Source: Candidatus Aalborgicola lynettensis (GTDB taxonomy: Bacteria > Pseudomonadota > Gammaproteobacteria > Burkholderiales > Burkholderiaceae_C). Taken from it: DNA of 64,000 nucleotides. Position numbers and translations under genes: made by a program. Location of the stretch: positions 310,001-374,000 of the forward strand of contig JADJZE010000018.1 in assembly GCA_016719405.1 (NCBI GenBank). Direction: 5' to 3'. How positions within the stretch are numbered: the first letter of the stretch is position 1; the number at the start of each line of letters is the position of its first letter. Positions 44,091 to 52,740 of this stretch are shown piece after piece. The notes below the pieces were generated by a model that saw only the letters and a program-made list of their open reading frames with translations, searched no databases and was not told the DNA's origin.

Positions 44091-44891
44091 TCAGGCGAGG
44101 ATTTTGGCCAGCGTGGTGATGACACGCTCGGGGTGAAACGGCTTGAGGATGTAGCCCTTCGCGCCCGACTGGTTGGCCGCAACAATGGCTTCGCGGTCGG
44201 CCCGCCCGGTAATCATGACGATGTGGGCCTTGGGCTGCGAGGCGCGGATGAAGCGCAGCGCGTCGAGCCCGTTCATGACCGGCATGTCCCAGTCCAGGCA
44301 CACCAGGTTGGGCCGCTGGGCGTTGACCATGGTAACGGCCTGCTTGCCGTCTGCCGCCGTACCCACGACCTTGATGTTGGCGGACTGCAGGATGTTGGTG
44401 AGCAGCATGCGCATGGTGGCGCTGTCGTCCGCAATGACGGCGGTGGCGTGCGGGGCTTCCTCCGTGGCACTGGCCGGGGCGTTGCGGATGTGGGCCAGCA
44501 TCTGGCGGGCGCGCACCACCTGGGCCAGGTCCTGCACCAGTTTGGCCAGGGAAAATGGTTTGACAATAAACCCCTGCGCTCCGGCGTCAGCGGCCACGTC
44601 TTCCAATCCGTGGTCTTGGTTGCCGGTGATCATGACCACCGACACATCGGGATGCGCGGCATGCACCTGCTTGAGCAGTTCCAGTCCGTTTTCGCCGGGG
44701 AGTTGGTAGTCCAGGCACACCACATCGGGGCGGGTTTTGACGATGGTGTCCAACAACGCCGCGCCACTGGCCAACTGGCCAACGATGGTGTAGCCCTCCG
44801 CATCCAATACGTTGTGCAACAGGCTGCGCACCGCCGAAGCGTCGTCCACGATCAATACCCGGGTGCCTTTTACTGTCACATCAGTCGCCAT
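44091..44891 (-). CDS. tandem double-receiver response regulator
   Basis: This 266-residue protein has two CheY-like receivers and no output domain. The first has IVDDASAVRSLL, Asp in VVCLDYQLPG and GFIVKPFS. The second (from about 145) has IADDSATMRMLL, Asp in LVCLDWDMPV and GYILKPFHPE. All phosphorylation residues are present in both. Such proteins act in phosphorelays or chemotaxis-like control. Its neighbours are a lone periplasmic binding protein and, upstream, the second G/C tract. Confidence 0.9.
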   Translation of the reverse strand: MATDVTVKGTRVLIVDDASAVRSLLHNVLDAEGYTIVGQLASGAALLDTIVKTRPDVVCLDYQLPGENGLELLKQVHAAHPDVSVVMITGNQDHGLEDVAADAGAQGFIVKPFSLAKLVQDLAQVVRARQMLAHIRNAPASATEEAPHATAVIADDSATMRMLLTNILQSANIKVVGTAADGKQAVTMVNAQRPNLVCLDWDMPVMNGLDALRFIRASQPKAHIVMITGRADREAIVAANQSGAKGYILKPFHPERVITTLAKILA

Positions 44892-45001
44892 GGTGTTCCT
44901 TGGGTTGCTGCGGGCCCGCTCTGGCCCGTCCTTGCCATGCCGGAACTGTACCCGCTTTTACCGCGTACGCACGGGGTTGGGCGGCGCTGGAGCGGCGCTT
45001 T

Positions 45002-45202
45002 CACCCCCCCCCCGGGGCCCCGGGGGCGCCCCCCCCCCCCCCCCCGCCCCCCCCCCGCGCCGCCCCCCCCCACCCAAAAAACCCCCCCACCCCCCCCACA
45101 CAAAACCCCCCACACCCCCAAAAAAAAACCACCCCCGGGGGCTGGGCCGGGGGGGGGGGGGGGGGGGGGCGGGGGGGGGGGCGGGGGGGGGGGGGTGGGG
45201 GC
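45002..45202. other. C/G-rich low-complexity tract, possible assembly artefact
   Basis: About 200 bases consist of long C runs, then C runs with ACACAAAA, nine A, ACCACCCCCGGGGGC, then long G runs. It fills nearly all of the 315-base gap between the double-receiver start and the 3' end of the next gene. The section 45115-45141 repeats the core of the tract at 18871-18898 in opposite orientation. No gene or known element fits. Confidence 0.8.
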
Positions 45203-45206
45203 GTTC

Positions 45207-46139
45207 TCAAAGAGGCGCGTCGCTGGCGGGGAGCGACTGCAGCAAGGCACTGACACGGGCTTTTTCCTCGGCCGATGCACCCGGATGGTCTGCTTGCAAG
45301 GCCATTTTCAACGCCGGGACAAATGCCGTTTGCGCCAGGGGAGCCTGATTGGCCATGCGCGATTCGATGAAACTGTACATTTCTTCACGCACCGTGGGCG
45401 CACTGTCAGCGATGTATGGCTCCAGCGCGGCGAGGTTGTTGGGCTGGTGTTGGGCCAAATACCAAATGCGTTGCGATACGGCGGTGTTGCGCACTTGCGC
45501 ATCGGCATGCTGGGATAGCTGCGCCAGATAGCGGTCGATGGTGGCTGAATACGGCAGGTCTTTTTGCGTGGACAGGTCCGCCACCAAATCCACAATACGC
45601 GCCGTGGATGCCGCGGTGGGCCGGGTGCTGTCGCGCTGGATCAGGCCTTCGAGCAGGGCGACATCTTTCAAGTCGGCGTCGCGTATCAAACCATAAAGGG
45701 ATTCCGCCAGTTGCGGCTTGTCGGCAGCGAAAAAGGTTTCCACCATGAAGGACCGGGCCAAGGGATCGTTCTTCAAGTCGTTGAGGGTTTGTTTGATCTG
45801 CAACTTTTCTTCGGGCGAAATCTCCGCTAGGCGGTAATCCCGCAGCAGTTGTTCAAACTGCGTACGTGGGTGCGCGGTGTGTGTTGCCGACCGGTTGGGC
45901 GGCTCCGAACCGGGCGGCAGCACCGCAAACGGCGACTGGCTGTCAAACGATGTCCGGGCAAACGGGGGCGCGCCATGGCCCGACGCCGGGGAGATGCGGG
46001 AATGGAATGCACCAGAAGGAGAAGAAGCACTGGTAGGGGCCGTATCGGAACGATCCTCCGAAGAACCTGGCATGTTCCAACCGACGGCAAGTACCACGCC
46101 AGCCAACGCCAGCGAGCATGCGGTGAGTCGTCGATTCAT
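45207..46139 (-). CDS. secreted or membrane-anchored alpha-helical protein, unknown function
   Basis: This 310-residue protein has an N-terminal hydrophobic segment (about 6-24), then a Ser/Pro-rich low-complexity stretch to about 90, then an alpha-helical body with HEAT-like spacing (LLRDYRLAEISPEEKLQIKQ, ALLEGLIQRDS, RYLAQLSQHADAQVRNTAV, MYSFIESRMANQAPLAQ). I recognise no family with a known role. It is the last gene downstream of the B-lectin gene on the same strand, separated by a strong stem-loop. Confidence 0.7.
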   Translation of the reverse strand: MNRRLTACSLALAGVVLAVGWNMPGSSEDRSDTAPTSASSPSGAFHSRISPASGHGAPPFARTSFDSQSPFAVLPPGSEPPNRSATHTAHPRTQFEQLLRDYRLAEISPEEKLQIKQTLNDLKNDPLARSFMVETFFAADKPQLAESLYGLIRDADLKDVALLEGLIQRDSTRPTAASTARIVDLVADLSTQKDLPYSATIDRYLAQLSQHADAQVRNTAVSQRIWYLAQHQPNNLAALEPYIADSAPTVREEMYSFIESRMANQAPLAQTAFVPALKMALQADHPGASAEEKARVSALLQSLPASDAPL

Positions 46140-46162
46140 GGTGGGTACCCCTTTCTTGCACA

Positions 46163-46200
46163 CCCCGCGTGTTGCGACCATCGGGACGCAACACGCGGGG
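46163..46200. terminator. strong stem-loop after the B-lectin gene
   Basis: CCCCGCGTGTTGCG and CGCAACACGCGGGG form a perfect 14-bp stem with a 10-base loop, starting 10 bases past the lectin stop. No T run follows on either strand, so it may be a partial terminator or an mRNA-stabilising hairpin before the gene at 46139. Confidence 0.6.
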
Positions 46201-46210
46201 GCTTGTCGGC

Positions 46211-47359
46211 TTATTGCGGCTTGATCGTGAAGGAAACGAGCGCATCCTTGCAGCCCGATGCTCCGGGGCCATTGGTGCGGCGAACGCCGGTTGCGCCATC
46301 AGCAGTCAGGATGCCGCCATACAGGAAGCCGGACTCATCGCTATTGGCCACGTAGCCGAAGGTAGACATGCCGGTGGGGGCGCCGAAAACGTCCTTGTTC
46401 ACCCGATCATCGAACGACTGCGACAGCAGCAGCATGTCTCCCTTGCGTCCATCGACCGATGGGAACAGGCTGTCTACATCATTGTCACAACCCTTGTTGG
46501 CCCAGGCGCGTACCGGTGCGCTGGTGTTGGCGCCACGCAGCGTGGTCAAAATGGCCCAGCCGGGGTGGCCGGTGGAATCCTGGTTCATGTTGAATGCGTA
46601 GGAGGACGGCTCGCTGGAACCCGCTGTGCGGGTGAACACCACCTGTGCCAGATCGCGGCCGTTGTACTTATTCTGGAACCGTGTGCAAAAACCGCCCGAC
46701 GTGCTGGTGCAGTCGGCAACGTTCAGGCACTGGTAGCCGTTGTCTTCTTTGTAGCATTCGGCCCGGCGGGTCCAGCCGCTAACGGCATAGGGCAGCATGT
46801 CGTCGGTACGGTGCAGTACCAGCACCAGCAGGTCACCCGCACTGGTGTTGGAAGGCTTCGCGATGCGCACGCCCTGGCCGTCAGCATCCCACACCTGGGT
46901 GGTGCCAATATGGCTGATGCCGCCTGTCGGAGGGGGTGGAGGAGGAGGCGTGGTGCTGCCGGTGTTGGTCGCCCACACGCTCACGTTGGAGGCTGTCAGC
47001 AGGGCAAAGTTGCCGCTGTCTTGCAGGGTGGCACGGTTGGCGCCCTTGCCATTGGTGCCGGTTGCCCAGACGGCCTTGCCGGCCGAGGTGTACAGCACCA
47101 GATTGCCGTCGCTCTGCATGGTCAACCTGACGCCGCCCTTGCCGTTGGTGGCCGATGCCCACAATGCAGCGCTCGCCGCATTGCGCAACACCACGTTGCC
47201 GTCGCCCTGCAAATAGAGCTTGTAGCTGCCGTTAAGCGACTGCAGGTACTGGTTGGCCAGCAGTTGTTCATTGGTGTTGAGCGTATCTTTGGCAAATGCC
47301 GACACACTGCCCAGCAGGAGCAGCATGGCGGTTAGGGTGAGTTGGATAATTCGACGCAT
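46211..47359 (-). CDS. secreted B-lectin protein with unknown C-terminal domain
   Basis: This is a 382-residue secreted protein. The signal peptide is about 1-23 (cut after SAFA). A bulb-type (GNA-like) mannose-binding lectin domain covers about 25-130, with QGDGNVVLRN, QSDGNLVLYT and the weaker QDSGNFALLT in the sugar-site positions. A seven-Pro linker leads to a C-terminal domain (about 145-382) with several Cys (ECYKEDNGYQCLNVADC) that I do not recognise. The first 135 residues are almost identical to those of the gene ending at 49796, whose C-terminal half is unrelated. It may be a surface or extracellular carbohydrate-binding protein. Confidence 0.85.
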   Translation of the reverse strand: MRRIIQLTLTAMLLLLGSVSAFAKDTLNTNEQLLANQYLQSLNGSYKLYLQGDGNVVLRNAASAALWASATNGKGGVRLTMQSDGNLVLYTSAGKAVWATGTNGKGANRATLQDSGNFALLTASNVSVWATNTGSTTPPPPPPPTGGISHIGTTQVWDADGQGVRIAKPSNTSAGDLLVLVLHRTDDMLPYAVSGWTRRAECYKEDNGYQCLNVADCTSTSGGFCTRFQNKYNGRDLAQVVFTRTAGSSEPSSYAFNMNQDSTGHPGWAILTTLRGANTSAPVRAWANKGCDNDVDSLFPSVDGRKGDMLLLSQSFDDRVNKDVFGAPTGMSTFGYVANSDESGFLYGGILTADGATGVRRTNGPGASGCKDALVSFTIKPQ

Positions 47360-47500
47360 GGTGGGTATACCTCGTTGATTGAGTGATTCAGTTGCAATTT
47401 CGCTTCGTGTGAAGCTGATTTTTCAGTAACGACAGTTGGGTTCAGGCGGGGTCGGACCGCGCCATGAACTGCGACCGAATATACCGAGGCGCCAACCGTT

Positions 47501-47527
47501 TGGCATGAACGAATTGATGATGGCAGG
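47501..47527 (-). promoter_or_regulatory. conserved 27-base element upstream of a B-lectin gene, copy 1
   Basis: TGGCATGAACGAATTGATGA, then TGGCAGG. It matches 49940-49966 in 26 of 27 positions and lies 142 bases upstream of the lectin ATG, as the other copy lies 144 bases upstream of its gene. A weaker similarity continues between the element and each gene. Confidence 0.55.
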
Positions 47528-47542
47528 CCCGTTTGCGTGCGC

Positions 47543-48001
47543 CTATTGGTCCGGCAGAACAAATTGCCCTGGCAAATGCCTGCACACGTCCTGGAGCCTT
47601 TCAATGGTCCAGTCGCTGGGGGCGCCTTGGTAATAATGGGCGTCGTACACCGCGTCCCGGCGGAATTTGACCTCATTGCACTGCGCAATCCGCTTTTCCT
47701 GTGGGCATGGGGATTGCGTCAGACCACCTTCCAGCGATTCACAGGCATCGCTCAACTCCTTGATGCGCAGCGCTGCATTGCCGGGAGCCACTGCATACTG
47801 GCGGCATTGATTGAATTGTTTGCGCAAGTCGCAGGCATATTGCGGCAAATCAGCATTGGTGTCGCGCAGCAGGCGCCCCAGTTGCACACCGCCACTGACA
47901 GGTGCCGCACCGGACTCTTGCGCCAGCACCTGCTGTGGGACCAAACCAATCACCATTCCAATCACCATTGCAACAGCCAAAGCAGTGTTGAATTGCATCA
48001 T
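47543..48001 (-). CDS. small secreted Cys-rich protein, unknown function
   Basis: This 152-residue protein has a signal peptide to about LAQ (28) and a mature part with six or so Cys (YACDLRKQFNQCRQYA, DACESLEGG, SPCPQEKRIAQCNE, VCRHLPG), suggesting disulphides. No family is recognised. Its start overlaps the stop of the upstream gene by 4 bases, so the two are co-translated. Confidence 0.65.
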   Translation of the reverse strand: MMQFNTALAVAMVIGMVIGLVPQQVLAQESGAAPVSGGVQLGRLLRDTNADLPQYACDLRKQFNQCRQYAVAPGNAALRIKELSDACESLEGGLTQSPCPQEKRIAQCNEVKFRRDAVYDAHYYQGAPSDWTIERLQDVCRHLPGQFVLPDQ

Positions 48002-48438
48002 TTTTCCCTTTCGTCGAGTACTTCTTTCCTGCGGGCAAGGTCGTCACCACAGATGCGGCAGTTGCCACTTTGTACACACCGATACTGCATTTCCATCACC
48101 CCCCCGGCGTTTTGAATCGGCTGCTCCGCGCATTTTTCGAGCACCTGGGTCAGCTCGCTGGACGGACACACGTCCCGAACATCCTCGGCCGCTCCGCTGC
48201 GCGCATCCTCCACCGTTGATGCGACGTGTGCACCCTGCGCCGCGATGACTTCGCACGTTTGGGTACTTGCTTTTTCCACGTGCTGTAACCGCGAACCAGC
48301 CGCCGGCGCCGCAGGAGGCAGCGTTCGTATGGTTGCGCTCACGATCCGATTCGGTCGCAGCACGTCGTCTTGCGCCACTTCCGGCACAAAGAGCCACGCC
48401 AAAATCAAGGCCAACAAAGCGCAAACCGCCCATTTCAT
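47998..48438 (-). CDS. small membrane-anchored or secreted Cys-containing protein
   Basis: This 146-residue protein starts at MKWAVCALLALILAWLFVP, a single membrane helix or signal. The rest is periplasmic with Cys in TQTCEVIA, VRDVCPSS, EKCAEQ and YRCVQSGNCRICGDD. In-frame ATGs upstream (48489, 48465) are possible but place charged residues before the helix. It has no known family. It is paired with the next small Cys-rich gene. Confidence 0.6.
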   Translation of the reverse strand: MKWAVCALLALILAWLFVPEVAQDDVLRPNRIVSATIRTLPPAAPAAGSRLQHVEKASTQTCEVIAAQGAHVASTVEDARSGAAEDVRDVCPSSELTQVLEKCAEQPIQNAGGVMEMQYRCVQSGNCRICGDDLARRKEVLDEREK

Positions 48439-48519
48439 CGCACCCGCCTCCACCCATTGCGCCATGCACGACCGAAACACGAACCGCAACGCCTGCCATG
48501 GAAATGGCAGGCCGGCCCA

Positions 48520-49796
48520 TCAATACCCCTTGTTTACCGTGAACTTGTCGATGATCTGGCCTTTGATGTTTTTGAAGTAAAAATCGGCTCGGTTCTCGTA
48601 GAAGTCACCAAACAAGACGCCATAGGTCGCGCCCTGGCTGGCCGTATAAACCTTGGCCCACCAGCTGCCACCGGTCTCCTGGTCCCGGATACCCACACCG
48701 CCCAGACCGGACACGAAGGCAATGGTCTTGCCCTCGGTAACCGTGTAGGGCGATGTTGTGCTGGCAACGGTTTGGTTGCGCATGCTGCTGAGCAGGTGCG
48801 TGCGTGAGTAGGAATGCTCATGACCCGTTGCAATGAGGGCGCCTTTTTGGCGGCAGGTGCTGTACGAAGTCCAGCCCGTCTCGTCACTCTTGCCACCCAC
48901 TTGCATCTTGCGCTGGTTTTTGTGCCAGGCACAGATGCGCCAGGCCCCTTTTGGCGCATTGTTCAGGCTGCTGGCGAGGAAAGCCTCGCGATCGGAAATG
49001 CTGCCCGTGGTGCCCACAGACGACACCACAAAATAGAGGTTTTTGTAGGTGCAGGTCATTTTCTCGGCGTAGCTGCCGGAACACTTGACGTTGGACTGCT
49101 TGGCCAGGCGTGCCTGCGCCATCGAGCGCACGGTGCTGAAGTTGCTGTCTGAAACGTCATGGTTGCCCACTGCCAGGATGACCGGATCGGCGGACCCCAG
49201 CGTGTTGCGAACCATGGCATCCCAATCGTCGTCGCCACCACTGCCATACGCGGTATCACCAACAAACAAAGTCATGCCAGCGCCCTCAGACTTGATGAGG
49301 TTGAGCACGCTCTGGAAGTTGCTGCCGTAACCTGAATCGCCCACAAAGGCGACGCGCGCAGCGCTACCCACGGGAGGCGGCGGCGGCGTTGTGCCACCGG
49401 TGTTGGTAGCCCACACGCTCACGTGGAGGCTGTCAGCAGGGCAAAGTTGCCGCTGTCTTGCAGGGTGGCACGGTTGGCACCCTTGCCATTGGTGCCGGTT
49501 GCCCAGACGGCCTTGCCGGCCGAGGTGTACAGCACCAGATTGCCGTCGCTCTGCATGGTCAGCCTGACGCCACCCTTGCCGTTGGTGGCCGATGCCCACA
49601 ATGCCGCGCTCGCCGCATTACGCAACACCACGTTGCCGTCGCCCTGCAGGTAGAGTTTGTAACTGCCGTTGTTGGACTGCAGGTACTGGTTGGCCAGCAG
49701 TTTCTCATTGGTGTTGAGCGTGTCTTTGGCAAATGCCGACACGCTGCCCAGCAGGAGCAGCATGGCGCTTACAGTGAGTTGAGTGAATCGGCGCAT
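48520..49796 (-). pseudogene. secreted B-lectin fused to metallophosphoesterase, one frameshift
   Basis: The intended product is about 424 residues: signal peptide, B-lectin domain, five-Pro linker, then a calcineurin-like phosphoesterase. The phosphoesterase metal motifs are all present: VAFVGDSGYG, LFVGDTAYG, AVGNHDVSD and ATGHEHSYSR. The frame breaks near 49422, where the paralogue at 46988 reads ACGTTGGAGG and this copy reads ACGTGGAGG, a one-T loss. With that T restored the gene is intact, so error or a very recent mutation is likely. The head is about 95% identical to the lectin gene at 47359. Confidence 0.87.
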
Positions 49797-50161
49797 GGCG
49801 CAAGTACCCCTTTCCGGATTGAGTATGTAAGTTGCAACTTCGTCTTTTGCGAAGCTGGTTGTCAGTGTGGGCAGTGGTGTTCAGACTGGCTCGAACCGCG
49901 TCATGAAGCGGCTCCGAATGTACCGTGGCAGCCCCCATCTGGCATGAACGAATTGATGATGGCGGGTGAAAAACGGCTGAATGCGCCCCGCGCTGGAATT
50001 GCCGCTGTGGCGCAACATCAAGGGATGTTTTGATGCACCCAACCCATGCCATACTGGGCGCAAGGCGGTTGGATTTCCGGTGCGCCCCTGCCGCATCCAT
50101 GTAAAAAGCCAGACACCTGCCGCCCATCCAGCAATGCCGGGAATTTACATTTTTTATTGAT
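49797..50161. other. intergenic region with duplicated lectin promoter
   Basis: These 365 bases separate the divergent lectin-phosphoesterase gene (minus) and the gene at 50162 (plus). The first about 170 bases are a diverged copy of the region upstream of the other lectin gene (47360-47527), ending in the conserved 27-base element. The remainder shows no gene or clear element. Confidence 0.6.
49940..49966 (-). promoter_or_regulatory. conserved 27-base element upstream of a B-lectin gene, copy 2
   Basis: TGGCATGAACGAATTGATGA, then TGGCGGG, 144 bases upstream of the lectin-phosphoesterase ATG. It differs from copy 1 by one base, while the flanking sequence is much more diverged, which suggests selection on the element. 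Confidence 0.55.
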
Positions 50162-50698
50162 ATGCCTACCCATTTTCTTGAATCAAAAATGTTCGCTTTT
50201 GCCATGATTTTTGCCACGCTTGCGGTGATGGCGGCAGCAGGCTTTATTTTTTACCCGAAATACCAGGCAGAGGCTCAACTGGAGTTGTATGCACCATCGC
50301 AAAGCGCCGTCAAAATCAGTGAAGAGGTCAAAGTCAGGCATCGCTCCAATAAAAGCGGCTCGTGGAGTGAACATATTCCCTGCATCACACTCCGGCTCAG
50401 CGATGCCGGGCAGCCCGTCACGGCGTGCAAACTGACCGGGTTTGTCGATTCGCCGGATGCGGCCAGGCAATTTCTGGCATCCAATTTTGGTGCTGCGTCG
50501 GGTTTTACGGTATTTGTCAGCCCCGACAAAAGCAAGGTTTCTTTGGACGGCTTTGACCCCACACGTGCCAGGTCAGCCTTATTGCCACTCATACTGATCC
50601 TGGTAATTGTTCCTGTCTGTGAATTTGGGACATGGTTATTTCTGCAGAAACTGGTTAAAAGGCAAAGGGAGCAAAAGGCCATGCAGGAAAAAACCTGA
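50162..50698 (+). CDS. two-helix membrane protein, unknown function
   Basis: This 178-residue protein has a membrane helix near each end (MFAFAMIFATLAVMAAAGFI and ALLPLILILVIVPVCEFGTW) and a soluble part between them on the periplasmic side with two Cys (IPCITLRL, VTACKLTG). The layout resembles DUF3592-type proteins, but I am not sure. ATG 50189 is an alternative start. The next gene begins 4 bases after its stop. Confidence 0.6.
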   Translation: MPTHFLESKMFAFAMIFATLAVMAAAGFIFYPKYQAEAQLELYAPSQSAVKISEEVKVRHRSNKSGSWSEHIPCITLRLSDAGQPVTACKLTGFVDSPDAARQFLASNFGAASGFTVFVSPDKSKVSLDGFDPTRARSALLPLILILVIVPVCEFGTWLFLQKLVKRQREQKAMQEKT

Positions 50699-50702
50699 AA
50701 GC

Positions 50703-52103
50703 ATGAAAACCCATGCAAGCAAACAAATGAAAAATTACGCAGTATCCATCATCAAGCCACCTGATTATGTGCATGCAGGTGCCTTCACGGAATTGGCTGA
50801 ATTGGTATTTTATGGACTGAAAAATAATGGATACGGGGTTCAGCTCAATTACAATTTAATTGACCCGCAAGCCCGCAATATTATTATTGGCGTGCACTTG
50901 CTGGACCCCGGATTGGCCAGCCAGATACCAGGCGACAGTATCATTCTCAATACCGAGCAACTGAGCGCTGTAGATTCAGACTGGAACGCAAACATCCTCA
51001 AATGGTTCTCAGCCGGGTTTGAGCTATGGGATTACAGCAGTTCCAATATCGCCTATCTCAAGCTGGCCGGAATTTCAAACGTAAAGAAACTGGGCATCGG
51101 ATACGCCAGCGAGTTGAGGCGTATCCCCATGCAGTCTGCAAAAGATGTGGATGTGCTGTTTTACGGCTCGGTAACGGAACGGCGGCAAAATATTCTGGAT
51201 GCCCTGGCAAACAACGGGCTGACCGTTAAACATCTTTTTGGAGTGTATGGTGAAGAGCGGGATGCATGGATTGCGCGATCAAAAGTCGTTCTCAATCTGC
51301 ACCATTTTGATTCCAAGATTTTTGAGGTTGTCCGGGTATTTTATTTGCTCGCCAACTCCGTTGCGGTTGCAGGAGAAGTTGGACCGGACACCCATATAGA
51401 CGTGGAATACAGGGACAATATTGCGCACGCCCCCTACGACGGTTTGGTGGATTTGGTGACCAACCTGGTGCGCGATCCGCTGCTTCGCGCGCACTGGCAG
51501 GAGAAAGGTTTTGCAGGTATTTCGAGATACCCGCAATCGCAATATATAAAAGAGTTGCTGGGCAGCCCGGCAACTACCGCCAGTGCGGCATGGCAAGGCA
51601 CGCACCCCATGCCTCCCAGTGATCCGGGCGAGCTCCCTGCGGATTTACTGGAACGCGCCGTGCTGCAACACCAAAACGGCAATCTCGATGGTGCTTTGCA
51701 GGCCTACAACAACATCCTCACGGCCACGCCTGATTTCGCCCCTGCCCTGACCATGAAGGGGGTATGCCTGGCCCAAATGGGCAATACGCAAGAAGCGCTA
51801 AAACACCTGCGCAAGGCGGTTGAATTGCAGCCAGACTACGTTGCGGGCTTGTGTAACCTGGGCAACGTCCAAATGGATGTTTGCGACACAAGTGATGCCA
51901 TAGACTCGTTTTCCAGGGCCTTGCAGCTCAGCCCCCAGACGGCGGCCATCCACACCAATTTGGGTCTGTGCTTGCTGAAGTCGGGGCGGGTCGAAGAATC
52001 CCGAACGGCCTTGCAAAAGGCACTGGCGCTGGACCCCGGCAACCCCCAGATCCAGCGCAACCTGGACCTTGTCCTGGCACACATGCACCCCCCACTCCCG
52101 TGA
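50703..52103 (+). CDS. glycosyltransferase-like protein with C-terminal TPR
   Basis: This is a 466-residue cytoplasmic protein. The first about 300 residues resemble a GT-B-type glycosyltransferase half (DVDVLFYGSVTERRQNILDA, LFGVYGEERDAWIARSKVVL, HHFDSKIFEVVRVFYLLANS), and three or four TPR units follow (ALTMKGVCLAQMGNTQEALK, LCNLGNVQMDVCDTSDAIDS, IHTNLGLCLLKSGRVEESRT). It probably modifies a surface glycan or protein. Nearby acetyltransferase and methyltransferase genes fit a glycan-decoration role. ATG 50727 is an alternative start. Confidence 0.7.
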   Translation: MKTHASKQMKNYAVSIIKPPDYVHAGAFTELAELVFYGLKNNGYGVQLNYNLIDPQARNIIIGVHLLDPGLASQIPGDSIILNTEQLSAVDSDWNANILKWFSAGFELWDYSSSNIAYLKLAGISNVKKLGIGYASELRRIPMQSAKDVDVLFYGSVTERRQNILDALANNGLTVKHLFGVYGEERDAWIARSKVVLNLHHFDSKIFEVVRVFYLLANSVAVAGEVGPDTHIDVEYRDNIAHAPYDGLVDLVTNLVRDPLLRAHWQEKGFAGISRYPQSQYIKELLGSPATTASAAWQGTHPMPPSDPGELPADLLERAVLQHQNGNLDGALQAYNNILTATPDFAPALTMKGVCLAQMGNTQEALKHLRKAVELQPDYVAGLCNLGNVQMDVCDTSDAIDSFSRALQLSPQTAAIHTNLGLCLLKSGRVEESRTALQKALALDPGNPQIQRNLDLVLAHMHPPLP

Positions 52104-52128
52104 TGGGGTGCACCCGTTTCATTCCACC

Positions 52129-52740
52129 TTATTGATCGGGGCTGACCTGGGTGGAACCAGTGCCTGCCTGCTGCGCGCCCGCTTGTGGCAGGTACATCGC
52201 CACAAATTCTTCGATGGGCAGGTAAAAGGATTCAACGCGCGATGCAATCAGCTCAGGGCTCCACTCCCACCACGCGATCTGCAGCAAAGACGCGATGATG
52301 GGCGCGTCAAACCGGTAGCGCAAAATCCGCAGCGGATTGCCAATGACGATGGCATAAGGGGGAACATCTTTCATCACGACGGCGCCGCCGCCAATCACCG
52401 CGCCATGGCCCACGGTGATGCCGCCACCAATGTGTGCGCCCGTCCCAATCCAGACATCCGAACCGATTTGGGTCGTCTGCGCAGGCTTGTCGCTGCGTCC
52501 GCCCAAGGGGGTTCCGTTCAGGAAGTGATCGAAGGGCCAGGTGGATACATGCGTCATGACATGCTGCCCCCCCACGACAAATTTCACGTCGGACGAGATC
52601 GAACAATAACGCCCGATATTGAGCTTGTTTGCGTGGTGGAACAGGTCCACCACAAACCGCTCGTGGTTCCAATACGTACCGCGCCCAATGGAGACACTCT
52701 CCAGTTGGCGGTCATTTATCAAATCGACGGTGGGATTCAT
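52129..52740 (-). CDS. hexapeptide-repeat (CatB-like) acetyltransferase
   Basis: This 203-residue trimeric left-handed beta-helix acetyltransferase shows IGRYCSISSDVKFVVGG, IGSDVWIGTGAHIGGGITVG and HGAVIGGGAVVMKDVPPYAI, then VIGNPLRILRYRF. It is of the xenobiotic/CatB type but, given its neighbours, more likely acetylates a sugar than an antibiotic. ATG 52740 matches the family length; the frame is open to 52899 but with unrelated sequence. It is convergent with the TPR glycosyltransferase gene. Confidence 0.85.
   Translation of the reverse strand: MNPTVDLINDRQLESVSIGRGTYWNHERFVVDLFHHANKLNIGRYCSISSDVKFVVGGQHVMTHVSTWPFDHFLNGTPLGGRSDKPAQTTQIGSDVWIGTGAHIGGGITVGHGAVIGGGAVVMKDVPPYAIVIGNPLRILRYRFDAPIIASLLQIAWWEWSPELIASRVESFYLPIEEFVAMYLPQAGAQQAGTGSTQVSPDQ

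Noticed and set aside
44876..45280. Poly-proline/poly-glycine proteins in the C/G tract
   Set aside because: Homopolymer translation in all frames; no start signals, no family, and the DNA itself may be artefactual.
44133..45518. Plus-strand frame of 461 codons running through the double receiver and the C/G tract
   Set aside because: It exists only because the tract encodes poly-Pro/Gly and the flanks are antisense to real genes.
50607..50702. Upstream extension of the TPR glycosyltransferase frame into the preceding gene
   Set aside because: The extension overlaps the end of the membrane protein gene; ATG 50703 follows that gene by 4 bases and gives a sensible N-terminus.
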